Below are positions 1-7,073 of a DNA stretch of 17,803 nucleotides, in pieces. Location: contig JAVEXO010000051.1 of NCBI GenBank assembly GCA_034003955.1, forward strand, positions 1 to 17,803. Direction: 5' to 3'. A model generated the notes under the pieces. That model was not told the origin of the DNA. It was given only the letters and a program-made list of their open reading frames with translations, and did not search any database. This DNA comes from SZUA-370 sp034003955 (GTDB lineage Bacteria > Spirochaetota > Spirochaetia > Treponematales > UBA12059). The position numbers and the translations under genes are program-made. Each line of letters opens with the position of its first letter. Position 1 is the stretch's first letter.

Positions 1-186
1 AGAATGGAGTTGCCCATGGTGCCGGCCTGTGGTACCCGAGGTCAACTCACCTTTTTCAAGCAATATGACGGTAAAACCCCGCAGGCAAAGATCATACGCA
101 AGGGCGGCACCGGTGCCGCCGCCGCCAATGACACACACGCGAATGGATCGAGCCATGGTATTGGTAGAAACAGGTGGGTTGAACAT
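1..186 (-). CDS. FAD-dependent glycerol-3-phosphate dehydrogenase (GlpA-like), N-terminal part only
   Basis: The gene runs off the left edge, so only the first 52-62 codons are visible. From the ATG at 156 the protein begins with a short basic stretch, then VCVIGGGGTGAALAYD, a textbook FAD-binding Rossmann GxGxxG motif. This is followed by LRGFTVILLEKGELTSGTTG and then RHHGQLHS, which closely resembles the GlpA/GlpD flavin-binding start (E. coli GlpA has ATGRNHGLLHSG). Family knowledge: these enzymes oxidise sn-glycerol-3-phosphate to dihydroxyacetone phosphate at the membrane and pass electrons to quinone or, in GlpABC, to the anaerobic chain. An in-frame upstream ATG at 186 adds ten residues. 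Neither start has a Shine-Dalgarno sequence, but a promoter-like -10 ends seven bases before 186, so 186 is taken here as a possible leaderless start. Family assignment is good; the exact subtype cannot be settled from the N-terminus. Confidence 0.75.
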   Translation of the reverse strand, partial: MFNPPVSTNTMARSIRVCVIGGGGTGAALAYDLCLRGFTVILLEKGELTSGTTGRHHGQLHS

Positions 187-193
187 ATTCGCA

Positions 194-223
194 AGTATAC
201 AGGTCGAGCGACTCGCCAGGCAA
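194..223 (-). promoter_or_regulatory. Candidate sigma70-type promoter for the GlpA-like gene
   Basis: On the minus strand TTGCCT (complement of 218-223) is followed after exactly 18 bases by TATACT (complement of 194-199). It lies between the stop of the DNase-like gene at 247 and the start of the GlpA-like gene. Transcription would begin at about 185-187, at the upstream ATG, or give a leader of about 30 bases for the ATG at 156. Seen by eye only. Confidence 0.4.
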
Positions 224-246
224 GCGGAGCAATGGTTGAGGCATCC

Positions 247-1161
247 TCAGTCGGTATCCCGCCTTATATAAAATTCCGCCCTGACCGGATAGTGGTCGCT
301 TACTGAGCTCTCGGTTCCATCCATCGATTCTGTGCCTTCCAATCTTGTCACGTCATGGTATCTACCAAACTCATAGACATCCCAGCGCCAGCTATAGTCG
401 GAACTCATGCTCTGTGTAATCTGCATTCTGTCATAGGTGTTGGACGAGGAGGCTACGGTAGTATCTGCCGTGTTGGGAATGACCGTTATGAATGATCCCG
501 ATGGGAAAGCCGCAAGATCCGTTCCGCTACCCTCATCGTAATAGAATCCATCGGCATTGAAGTCACCGGCGCAGATGACGTCTGGATCGCCATGGGCCAA
601 GGCGACATCGGCCATGGCCAGCGGCAGTGCAGCTATCTCCAGGGTTGCCTTTGAAGGGCTTGTATGGACGCTCATGATGCTGTAGTCAAGATTGCCAAGC
701 CTGCTCTTAAAATAGGCGCTAAGCGGAGGGTACACGAAGGATTGCCCGCCTGAGTAGGGGCCGTAGAGCAGCAACTCTAGCGACGAATTCTTGTAGATGA
801 TTGCGTATTGGTCAAATCTGACATAGGAATACGCCTCTTCCCCTGCGATGGCGTTGACGCCGGACAGGAGAGTCTCCATTGACGCGATACAGGTTGCTTC
901 GGAGGCGCTTGAATTGCCGCTTCCTACCTCCTGTATGGCGAGCACATCGAAACGCTCTACAATTTCAGCCAGGACAGCCATGGTCCCGGGGCGTCCAGCC
1001 TTGGTGCCACCGAAGGCCTGGATATTAAACGAGCCTATCCTGATTGTCTCATCATAGCCCCGGGGCAAGGGTGCCTGGCAGCCTGACAGACAGAGAAGGA
1101 GTGATGCAGCAACAATGGATATCATCGCGCTCGTGCGCAAACGCTGGCGTACTACAAGCAT
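247..1161 (-). CDS. Secreted lipoprotein of the DNase I (endonuclease/exonuclease/phosphatase) family
   Basis: 304 residues. A hydrophobic signal segment (about residues 12-25) ends in LSGC, a lipobox, so Cys28 is the probable lipidated N-terminus of an exported lipoprotein. The remainder follows bovine pancreatic DNase I unusually closely: RIGSFNIQAFGGTK (41-54), DVLAIQEV with Glu78, VHTSPSKATLEI with His166, GDFNAD with Asp200/Asn202, VIPNTADTT followed by NTYDRM with Asp244, and SDHYPV with Asp289/His290. Nearly all catalytic and metal residues are therefore present. Two differences are visible: the second catalytic glutamate (E78 of bovine DNase I) aligns with Asp117, and both cysteines of the DNase I structural disulfide are replaced (by Gly and Asn/Thr positions). 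The likely role is nicking extracellular or periplasmic DNA; other EEP phosphodiesterase substrates are possible. The ATG directly follows the regulator's stop (TAGATG), with GGAG six bases upstream, so translation is probably coupled. Confidence 0.88.
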   Translation of the reverse strand: MLVVRQRLRTSAMISIVAASLLLCLSGCQAPLPRGYDETIRIGSFNIQAFGGTKAGRPGTMAVLAEIVERFDVLAIQEVGSGNSSASEATCIASMETLLSGVNAIAGEEAYSYVRFDQYAIIYKNSSLELLLYGPYSGGQSFVYPPLSAYFKSRLGNLDYSIMSVHTSPSKATLEIAALPLAMADVALAHGDPDVICAGDFNADGFYYDEGSGTDLAAFPSGSFITVIPNTADTTVASSSNTYDRMQITQSMSSDYSWRWDVYEFGRYHDVTRLEGTESMDGTESSVSDHYPVRAEFYIRRDTD

Positions 1162-1827
1162 CTATCGCTCCGGTTTCGGATGGGCAGGCCATGATCTGTC
1201 CTGACTCCTGGCCTTCCCGCTACGCTTGCTTTTAATCGTACCATGAGCCATTTCTGGCTGGTCGCTAGCACCCGCCACGAACAGGCGGCGTGTCCTGGTG
1301 CCGGCGACCGGAACTGCATGCCGGCTCACCAGCTCGTCGATGGTGTTGCGTAAAACGAGCCACTGATCATCGTCACAGTGGACTACATGCTCGAAGAGGA
1401 AGGCCTCATCAGAACTGCTGGTGCCATCAGGCAGGTCATTTGTCACACCGGTCGTGCGATCGAGGAAGGCCCTGAGCCCGTCGCGGAAGCGTCGGCTTAT
1501 CATGCGTGCAACCTCATCACGCATAGGCTCACCGCCCACATTGCCGCGCGCGGCATCCGCCACGCTGTAGTGCCGTGCCGTAGGTTCGTAGTAGCGAGCT
1601 ATGATGCCGTTGACAGACTCTGTGCGTACCACCTTGACGATGCCGGCCGATTCCAGGATTCGCATGTGGTAATGCACCTTGCCCGGCCCTTCCCCTAGCA
1701 CCTTGGCAACCTCTGTAGCCGTCATTGGCCTGCGGGTCTGCCGGAATACATGAATCAGCTTCATGCGATAGGGCTGGGTAAACGCCTTTATGCGCTCCTC
1801 GGTATCGAGAAGAAGGAGATCTATCAT
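1162..1827 (-). CDS. ArsR-type winged-helix transcriptional regulator
   Basis: 221 residues from the ATG at 1827. The N-terminal 90 residues form a winged-helix domain of the ArsR/HTH_20 kind: a helix with IKAFTQPYRMKLIHVF, then MTATEVAKVLG and GPGKVHYHMRILESAGIV (recognition helix), then a wing with VVRTESVNGIIARYY. No clear metal-binding CxC motif is seen, so the inducer is unknown. The C-terminal half has no recognised domain and ends in a basic, low-complexity tail. A longer reading from a TTG at 1848 is possible, but that codon lies inside the palindrome at 1841-1861, so 1827 is preferred. There is no convincing Shine-Dalgarno sequence at either start. It lies between a membrane nuclease gene (stop at 1869) and the DNase-like lipoprotein gene, whose ATG abuts its stop codon. 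It is therefore a good candidate regulator of that gene and of itself. Confidence 0.85.
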   Translation of the reverse strand: MIDLLLLDTEERIKAFTQPYRMKLIHVFRQTRRPMTATEVAKVLGEGPGKVHYHMRILESAGIVKVVRTESVNGIIARYYEPTARHYSVADAARGNVGGEPMRDEVARMISRRFRDGLRAFLDRTTGVTNDLPDGTSSSDEAFLFEHVVHCDDDQWLVLRNTIDELVSRHAVPVAGTRTRRLFVAGASDQPEMAHGTIKSKRSGKARSQDRSWPAHPKPER

Positions 1828-1840
1828 GGGGATCAGCTTA

Positions 1841-1861
1841 ACGTTCAACTTATTTGAACGT
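1841..1861. promoter_or_regulatory. Perfect 8-bp inverted repeat, probable operator of the adjacent regulator
   Basis: ACGTTCAA (1841-1848), five spacer bases CTTAT, then TTGAACGT (1854-1861). The arms match perfectly. TTCAA/TTGAA half-sites are typical of operators bound by ArsR-family dimers, and the site lies 13 bases upstream of the regulator's ATG. A TTGACG box overlaps its distal arm on the minus strand. Autorepression is inferred, not shown. Confidence 0.6.
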
Positions 1862-1868
1862 CAAGCAA

Positions 1869-2357
1869 TCACGGTGGCTTTTTGCCGCCTACAGGAAGGC
1901 GATACTCCACCCAGCTCACCCGTCCCTCCTTGATTGCCTGTTTAAGGGCGCGCTCAGAGGCTGAAAGCCGAGCATCGCCGGTCTTTACCTCTATGAATAC
2001 GACCTCCCTGGGATTCCCCTCCGAGGCTCCGGGGAAGGCCACAAAATCGACAGGTTTGCCAATAAACCTGGCATCGGAGGGTTCGCAGGGGAATCCAGGA
2101 AAAAACGGGGCCAGTTGCTCCCCTATCTGACCGGTCAGCACGGCTCTGGAGCGCCTGACTGCATCGTCACGGGCCGCTGCCTCATCAACCTTGAAGGAAC
2201 GCTGGGCCTCAAGTCGTCCTGAACGTCGGCCCAGGGATAGACCAAGCCACAGAGCGAGAGAGGCAACCAATATGAGAAGGGCAACGACAAGGAGTAATAG
2301 AACAGGAATGGCTTCTGACTCTGCTTGCGCGAGTATCTGCATGAAGGGCATACTCAT
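1869..2357 (-). CDS. Membrane-anchored Holliday-junction-resolvase-like nuclease (Endonuc_Holl family)
   Basis: 162 residues, the usual length for this family. One transmembrane segment spans about residues 17-42, followed by a basic stretch (GRRSGRLEAQRSF) that would face the cytoplasm. The C-terminal domain matches the bacterial family described as related to archaeal Holliday junction resolvases: RSRAVLTGQIGEQLAPFFPGF, then DARFIGKPVDF with Asp104, then FIEVKTG with Glu123 and Lys125. Together with Glu80 these form a PD-(D/E)XK active site. The closing EGRVSWVEYRL is also characteristic. The biological role of the family is not established; a membrane-linked DNA processing role is inferred. 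The start could be the ATG at 2357 or the one six bases inside at 2351. Neither has a Shine-Dalgarno sequence, and a promoter-like TAAGTA ends eight bases before 2351. It shares a 41-base divergent spacer with the sirtuin gene. Confidence 0.82.
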   Translation of the reverse strand: MSMPFMQILAQAESEAIPVLLLLVVALLILVASLALWLGLSLGRRSGRLEAQRSFKVDEAAARDDAVRRSRAVLTGQIGEQLAPFFPGFPCEPSDARFIGKPVDFVAFPGASEGNPREVVFIEVKTGDARLSASERALKQAIKEGRVSWVEYRLPVGGKKPP

Positions 2358-2359
2358 AG

Positions 2360-2389
2360 TACTTACGTGCTAACAGGCGCGAAGGTCAA
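2360..2389 (-). promoter_or_regulatory. Candidate promoter of the membrane nuclease in a 41-base divergent spacer
   Basis: On the minus strand TTGACC (complement of 2384-2389) is followed after 18 bases by TAAGTA (complement of 2360-2365). The -35 is strong and the -10 weak. Transcription would start around 2351-2353, giving almost no leader. The sirtuin ribosome-binding site (AAGGGGAG, about 2388-2395) overlaps the same few bases on the other strand. Confidence 0.35.
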
Positions 2390-2398
2390 GGGGAGCGC

Positions 2399-3163
2399 AT
2401 GATTACTGATTCATTGGAAGAGAACATACACGAAGCGGCAAGAATCATTAGCCAATCGTCATATCTCATAGCCTTTACCGGCGCAGGCGTCTCAGCCGAC
2501 TCTGGCATGCCCACATTCCGTGGAGCCGGCGGTCTCTGGGGCTCGTATGATGAACGCCACCTGGAACTCGGTTTTTTTACAAGCCATCCTGAAACTGCCT
2601 GGAAGACGATACGAGAAATATTCTACACCTTTACCCTCAAGGTTGAACCCAATGACGCTCACATCGTGCTGTCAAAATGGGAGGACGAAGGCCTGCTCAG
2701 GCTGGTAGTCACCCAGAACATAGACGGTCTCCATGGCCGCGCAGGCTCCCGGGAAGTGGCCGAATTCCATGGCTCCTGCGACGACCTGGTATGCATGCGA
2801 TGCGGCAATAGCATCAAGGCCAGCGCAGAATTTCTGAATATAGTGCCTCCCCTCTGTCATTGTGGCGGCGTGTATAAGCCTGGTTTTACATTCTTTGGAG
2901 AAGGCATTCCCGCCGAGGCCCATACCAAGGCCTTCGAGGCAGCCGGCAAGGCCGACGCCTGTTTGATAATCGGCTCTACAGGCTCGGTCTACCCTGCATC
3001 ATCCATTCCAAGGCTCATAAAACAGCGTGGGGGACACATCATAGAGGTCAATCCAGAGCCTAGCGAGTTTACCGATGGCATAAGCGACGTCTTCGTGCCT
3101 CTTGGTGCCGCCGAGGCGATGAGAAGGATAGACGAAGCCCTCATGGCCCTGCGGAGATCATAG
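2399..3163 (+). CDS. cobB: Sirtuin, NAD-dependent protein deacylase (Sir2/CobB family)
   Basis: 254 residues, typical for a bacterial sirtuin. The NAD-binding motif GAGVSADSGMPTFRG covers residues 28-42; TQNIDGLH holds Gln106, Asn107 and Asp109; the catalytic base is His124 in EFHGS. A zinc ribbon is present as Cys132-x2-Cys135 and Cys153-x-Cys155. Further motifs are KPGFTFFGEGIP, GSTGSVYPAS and VNPEPS, which match family motifs with small changes. The enzyme removes acyl groups from lysines using NAD+, releasing nicotinamide and O-acyl-ADP-ribose, in the cytoplasm. The start is supported by GGGGAG about four bases before ATG. The radical SAM gene begins two bases after its stop, suggesting co-expression. 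The lysine acylation targets cannot be read from the sequence. The symbol is by family, not by demonstrated orthology. Confidence 0.93.
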   Translation: MITDSLEENIHEAARIISQSSYLIAFTGAGVSADSGMPTFRGAGGLWGSYDERHLELGFFTSHPETAWKTIREIFYTFTLKVEPNDAHIVLSKWEDEGLLRLVVTQNIDGLHGRAGSREVAEFHGSCDDLVCMRCGNSIKASAEFLNIVPPLCHCGGVYKPGFTFFGEGIPAEAHTKAFEAAGKADACLIIGSTGSVYPASSIPRLIKQRGGHIIEVNPEPSEFTDGISDVFVPLGAAEAMRRIDEALMALRRS

Positions 3164-3165
3164 CC

Positions 3166-4866
3166 TTGAAACCAGAAAACCAGCTAAGGGTCGTGTTCCT
3201 CACGGCTGCCGTCGCTCCTGGACCCCGTGCAGCACCATTTGGAGCAGCCAGGGTGGTATCGGCTCTACGCGCCTCTCCCGCTATTGCAAGCCGTACACGG
3301 GTAAGCATAGTAGAGGCTTGCACGGAGGATGAAGCTGAAGCCCTCGCTTCAAAGGCGATGGCCTTGTCTCCTGAGGTGCTTGGTCTGTCTCTGTACTCCT
3401 GGAATTCAGTATTACTCATCAAGGCGGCAGCCCTGCTCAAGGCTCGCTTGCCTGGCATCCTCGTCGTGGCCGGTGGCCCCGACAGCACGGCAAATCCCGA
3501 GAGGCTTGTCGACGACGACCACGTGGACATAGCCGTAGCCGGCGAGGGTGAAGCGGCCATGGTACAGATAATCACAGCCAGGCTCGAAGGCAGCTCATTA
3601 CCCGGGCCGGTGTTGCGCACTCCACTGCTCGACCCTGCCGGTCTACCTTCTCCCTGGCTTGACGGTACACTGCCACCATCCAACTGGGAAGGTGCCGCCG
3701 TAGAACTTACCAGAGGGTGCCCCTACCGCTGCTCCTTCTGCTTCGAGTCAAAGGGTGCGTCAAGACTCAGGCGATTTCCCCTGAAGGTGATAGAGGCTGA
3801 GATAGCCGCCTTTGAGGCATGTAGCACTGGGGGCGGTGGCGTCGGAGAGGTCTTTGTCCTCGACCCTACATTCAACGCCGATTCCAGGCTGATGATGGAG
3901 GCCATTGCCATCTTCCGCAACGTTGGCCCCAGCCTACGCTACTACATAGAGCTCCGGGCAGAACTCCTGACCGCCGAACAGGCTCGAGCCCTGTCGTCGA
4001 TAGAGTGCTCTGTACAGATAGGCCTACAAGGCTCCGACCCTGAGATCCTGGCCAAGGTCAACAGAAAATTTGACCCCGATCTATTCTCTCGCGGGCTACG
4101 CCTCCTCGACGAGGAAGGCATTATATTCGGTCTTGATCTAATCTATGGCCTTCCAGGCGACACCCTGCCAGGATTCAAGCGCAGCCTCGACTACGCTCTA
4201 GGGCTGGGTCCCAATCACCTGGACGTCTTCCGTCTTGCCGTTCTACCAGGTACCGCCTTGTACGATCAGGCCGCTGGGCACGGGCTCATCTACGACCCCG
4301 TAGCACCCTACCTCGTCCGCTCGACACCAGAATTCTGCGCCAAAGACCTGGATGATGCCGAGCGGCTCGCCACAGCCCTGGACATCATGTACAACAGGGG
4401 CAGGGCAGTCATGTGGTTCCGTTCAGTAGCCATCCTGGCCAAGGCCCGCCCCTCTACCCTCATGGCCCGCTTCGCCGACTACATCGACGAGGCTACAATG
4501 CACAAAGCTGCCTTGCCGGCAGACGCGCCGCATCGACTCATAGAGGAACTGCAGCTTGGATTCCTGGCGGCCATGTTTGCAGAAAAGCCACCCAGGCTTG
4601 CAGGAGCGGCCGATACGGCTCTGGATCTGGTGCGGGTATCGGGCGCCTGGACAAGGGCCTTCGCAGAAGGTGAGTCAAGCGAGCTAAGCCTTGGCTGGAA
4701 TCCAGAAGATCTACTCGATTACGCCATGGCCGACATAGCAGAATTCGCCGCCGAAAGTGAACGGCAAAAAGGCCGCTGGGTATGTGTGCCAGGCGCAGAC
4801 GGGCCTCGATTCAAGAAACTTAACGCCGGGAAGCAGACTGGCTCAGGCAAGAAAAGCCGCCCCTGA
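3166..4866 (+). CDS. B12-binding-type radical SAM protein of unknown substrate
   Basis: 566 residues from a TTG start at 3166, with GGAG nine bases upstream lying inside the 3' end of the sirtuin gene. Residues 1 to about 150 look like a cobalamin-binding-type Rossmann fold (LGLSLYSWNS, then VVAGGPDSTANPERL, then VDIAVAGEGEAAM). No DxHxxG cobalamin-ligand motif is visible, so any B12 binding would be base-off without the His ligand, or lost. The radical SAM core follows, with TRGCPYRCSFCFES carrying Cys185, Cys189 and Cys192 for the 4Fe-4S cluster. Downstream core features include VFVLDPTFNAD, YIELRAELL, SVQIGLQGSD, LDLIYGLPGDT and LDVFRLAVLPGT, as in Elp3/MiaB-like families. The last 190 or so residues form a mostly helical tail like the DUF4080 region of related proteins. 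The reaction is unknown. Two-base spacing from the sirtuin implies one transcript. The stop is seven bases from the stop of the convergent FemAB-like gene. Confidence 0.85.
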   Translation: MKPENQLRVVFLTAAVAPGPRAAPFGAARVVSALRASPAIASRTRVSIVEACTEDEAEALASKAMALSPEVLGLSLYSWNSVLLIKAAALLKARLPGILVVAGGPDSTANPERLVDDDHVDIAVAGEGEAAMVQIITARLEGSSLPGPVLRTPLLDPAGLPSPWLDGTLPPSNWEGAAVELTRGCPYRCSFCFESKGASRLRRFPLKVIEAEIAAFEACSTGGGGVGEVFVLDPTFNADSRLMMEAIAIFRNVGPSLRYYIELRAELLTAEQARALSSIECSVQIGLQGSDPEILAKVNRKFDPDLFSRGLRLLDEEGIIFGLDLIYGLPGDTLPGFKRSLDYALGLGPNHLDVFRLAVLPGTALYDQAAGHGLIYDPVAPYLVRSTPEFCAKDLDDAERLATALDIMYNRGRAVMWFRSVAILAKARPSTLMARFADYIDEATMHKAALPADAPHRLIEELQLGFLAAMFAEKPPRLAGAADTALDLVRVSGAWTRAFAEGESSELSLGWNPEDLLDYAMADIAEFAAESERQKGRWVCVPGADGPRFKKLNAGKQTGSGKKSRP

Positions 4867-4873
4867 GCCACAA

Positions 4874-6061
4874 CTATTCTTTATGCCTGAACGGCAAGTC
4901 TGCATTGAGCTCGTCTACGAAAGCCGCCTCCTCAATGCTGGCCCTGGAGAGGGCATCGGCGTAGACGCTCCGTAGACGGGGGTCAAATACCAGGTGGTAC
5001 GAGCCTGCCAGGAGTGAGCGAAAGCCTCTCCTGGCCTTGTGGTGGCTGCCCATGCCGGGATCAAACCCTGAAATACCTTCATGTATCGCATAGGCAATAG
5101 GCGCGTAGTAGCATGTCTCGAAGTGCAAGCCAGGCAGGTCGCGCGTGGCTCCCCAGTATCGACCCCATATCATATCGTCACCCTCAAAAAGCATGGCCAT
5201 GGCCACTGGATACCCAGAATCGGTTCCATACGCCGCCGAGAACCGTACCAAGGGGCCAATGCGTTCTGCCGCCATTTCAAAGAAACTTCGCGGTAGGAAT
5301 CGAGCCGCCCAGGGGCCGAATTTGTCATTGGTGCGTTCGTAGTAGTCGGCCATTCTGGTCCACAGACCCGGGTCTGCTTCATCACCTCTAATGACCTTGA
5401 CAGCAATACCAGCCGACACGACATCCGCCTTGTCTCTAGCCACATTGCGCCGCATATTCTTTGAAAATGAGCCGGTAAAGTCTGCAAAGGAAGCGTAGCC
5501 CTGGTTTTCCCAGCGGTAGACCTGCCGCCGCCACGAAATCCAGTTTCCTGCATCGCCATCGAGCCTGGCGGCGGCATGACGGCCTATGGCAGAGCCTATG
5601 AGTGGGTCTGTCCAATGAAGATGTGCCCCGGAAAAAAGCCCTGAGCGCGCCAATTCTGCCACCGCCCCGAGACAGGCATCGATGACGCTATCCTCGTGTT
5701 CACCGGGCGACACGAGGGGTCTCCAGATGGGTGCGGGCGTGAATGGCACGGCGGCCACCAGCTTTGGAAACCAGTGGAGCCTCAAGGCCCTGGCAACCTC
5801 TTCCATGCCATCGTCCCATACGAAGCTGCCTTCGGAGCCAGCCAGTGTGTAGAGAGGAATGTAAGCAATAACGCGGCCTTCATCGCTCAGTTCGGCATGG
5901 GCAGGAGCCCAGACCGCCTCCGGGCCAACGGCGCCGCAGTCTTCAAGAAGTGCCAGAAACTCCCAGGAGAGGAAGGGACAGGAGGCGCCATGACAGGCAT
6001 TCCAAGCCTTGGCCTCTATGGCATGGATCGAGCCTAGAACACGAACGGACAAGTTTGACAT
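4874..6061 (-). CDS. FemAB-like / DUF482 family protein (GNAT-superfamily, 'peptidogalycan biosynthesis' type)
   Basis: 395 residues, the normal size for this family. Diagnostic segments are PFLSWEFLALLEDCGAVG near residues 29-46, YRWENQGYASFADFTGSFS, NMRRNVARDKADVVSAGI, MADYYERTNDKFGPWAARFL, WGRYWGATRDLPGLHFETCY, YAPIAYAIHEGI and GSHHKARRGF. This order matches the DUF482 proteins placed in the GNAT fold, near FemAB aminoacyl transferases. Their biochemical reaction is not established; older annotations link them to cell-wall or peptidoglycan modification. It is the last gene of the minus-strand block that starts with lysS, 25 bases after the cNMP-GGDEF gene. No Shine-Dalgarno sequence precedes ATG 6061. 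A TATTAT sequence lies six bases upstream without a good -35, so the gene may be served by read-through and/or a leaderless start. Confidence 0.82.
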   Translation of the reverse strand: MSNLSVRVLGSIHAIEAKAWNACHGASCPFLSWEFLALLEDCGAVGPEAVWAPAHAELSDEGRVIAYIPLYTLAGSEGSFVWDDGMEEVARALRLHWFPKLVAAVPFTPAPIWRPLVSPGEHEDSVIDACLGAVAELARSGLFSGAHLHWTDPLIGSAIGRHAAARLDGDAGNWISWRRQVYRWENQGYASFADFTGSFSKNMRRNVARDKADVVSAGIAVKVIRGDEADPGLWTRMADYYERTNDKFGPWAARFLPRSFFEMAAERIGPLVRFSAAYGTDSGYPVAMAMLFEGDDMIWGRYWGATRDLPGLHFETCYYAPIAYAIHEGISGFDPGMGSHHKARRGFRSLLAGSYHLVFDPRLRSVYADALSRASIEEAAFVDELNADLPFRHKE

Positions 6062-6086
6062 GGTGTAATAATACTGAAGTCTGAGG

Positions 6087-7073
6087 CTAGGGGGCGAACC
6101 TCGCTACCCTGTTCCTGCCGTTTTCCTTTGCTCTGAACAATGCCTTGTCGGCGGCGGCAAAGAGCATGTCTGCCTCGGTGGCATCCTCGGGGCTCGAGGC
6201 GACGCCTATGCTGGCGCTCAAGGATATCCTGTCGTGTCCACCGGATACATCAGCTACAAGATCGATGGCCAAGGCCTCTGTCTCTGCCCGTATACGCTCC
6301 GCCACAGCCAAGGCCTCCTCGACGCCGGCATCCGGCATGAAGAAGGCAAATTCATCACCTGAGAGGCGGGCGGCAACGTCTCCGTCTCTAACCAACTTCG
6401 CGTATACGGCTCCTGCCTTTGCTATCATGGCATCGCCCACCTTGCTACCGTAGCGCTCGTTCAGTTCATGGAAATGGTCTAGGTCTAGCATGAGCACGGA
6501 ACAGAGAGGTGGCTCGTTTGAATTACGTGCGAACCTCGACCGTGAAGACTCCTCAAGGAAGCGCCTGTTAAACAGGCCAGACAGCTCATCGGTCACCGCC
6601 CGCTTACGGGCCGTCTCTCCCCAACGTACCATGTCATGGAGAAACCCTGACGCCTCGTCTAGCCAGCCGGCCATGACCCTAGCCATGGAAGACAGCATCC
6701 TTGAACCAATCATCGGGTGTTCCCAGACGAGCCGGTAGAAGTCAAGTCCTTCCAGCACAAGGAGTTCTGTCTCATCAAGCGCTATGCAGGTAGCAGAGCG
6801 CGGCTCGTTCTCTATTATTGACATCTCGCCAAAGAAGCGCCCCGGGCCAAACTCATAGAGCTGGCGTTCATTGCCGTCTTTGTCTACTGCCATGGATGCC
6901 ACTCGCCCTGTCCTGACTATAAACATCTCTGTACCAGGATCTCCTCTGGTGCAGACAATCTCTCCCTTGGCGAAGCGGCGTGGTTCCAGGAAGGCCGATA
7001 CGGCATTGAGCTCAAGTCCGCTCATGCCAATAAAAAGAGGCGTATCACTTATAGCCGTGACTATGGGATTCAC
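6087..7073 (-). CDS. Cyclic-nucleotide-binding domain plus GGDEF diguanylate cyclase, apparently active
   Basis: 328 residues starting at a GTG whose GTGA overlaps the stop of the upstream gene by four bases. Residues about 15-115 are a cNMP-binding (Crp-like) domain that keeps the phosphate-binding cassette, GRFFGEMSIIENEPRSAT, including Glu83 and Arg92. A helical linker leads to TDELSGLFNRRFLEE and a GGDEF domain. The signature is SGDEF (residues 238-242), a variant often found in active cyclases. Metal and substrate residues are present in LDLDHFHELNERYG, and the RxxD product-inhibition site RDGD (229-232) lies five residues before the signature. Expected function: cyclic di-GMP synthesis from two GTP, gated by cAMP, cGMP or another ligand. 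It is paralogous to the preceding gene and probably co-translated with it. No membrane segments are seen, so it is probably cytoplasmic. Confidence 0.88.
   Translation of the reverse strand: MNPIVTAISDTPLFIGMSGLELNAVSAFLEPRRFAKGEIVCTRGDPGTEMFIVRTGRVASMAVDKDGNERQLYEFGPGRFFGEMSIIENEPRSATCIALDETELLVLEGLDFYRLVWEHPMIGSRMLSSMARVMAGWLDEASGFLHDMVRWGETARKRAVTDELSGLFNRRFLEESSRSRFARNSNEPPLCSVLMLDLDHFHELNERYGSKVGDAMIAKAGAVYAKLVRDGDVAARLSGDEFAFFMPDAGVEEALAVAERIRAETEALAIDLVADVSGGHDRISLSASIGVASSPEDATEADMLFAAADKALFRAKENGRNRVARFAP

Noticed and set aside
4..306. 100-codon plus-strand frame at the left edge
   Set aside because: The opposite strand encodes an FAD-binding GlpA-like N-terminus running off the window; the plus-strand translation has no family resemblance.
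3141..3683. 180-codon open frame opposite the radical SAM gene
   Set aside because: It is antisense to a convincing gene with Cys-x3-Cys-x2-Cys and core motifs; the translation is low-complexity Ser/Ala/Arg without a domain, as expected for an antisense frame in GC-rich DNA.
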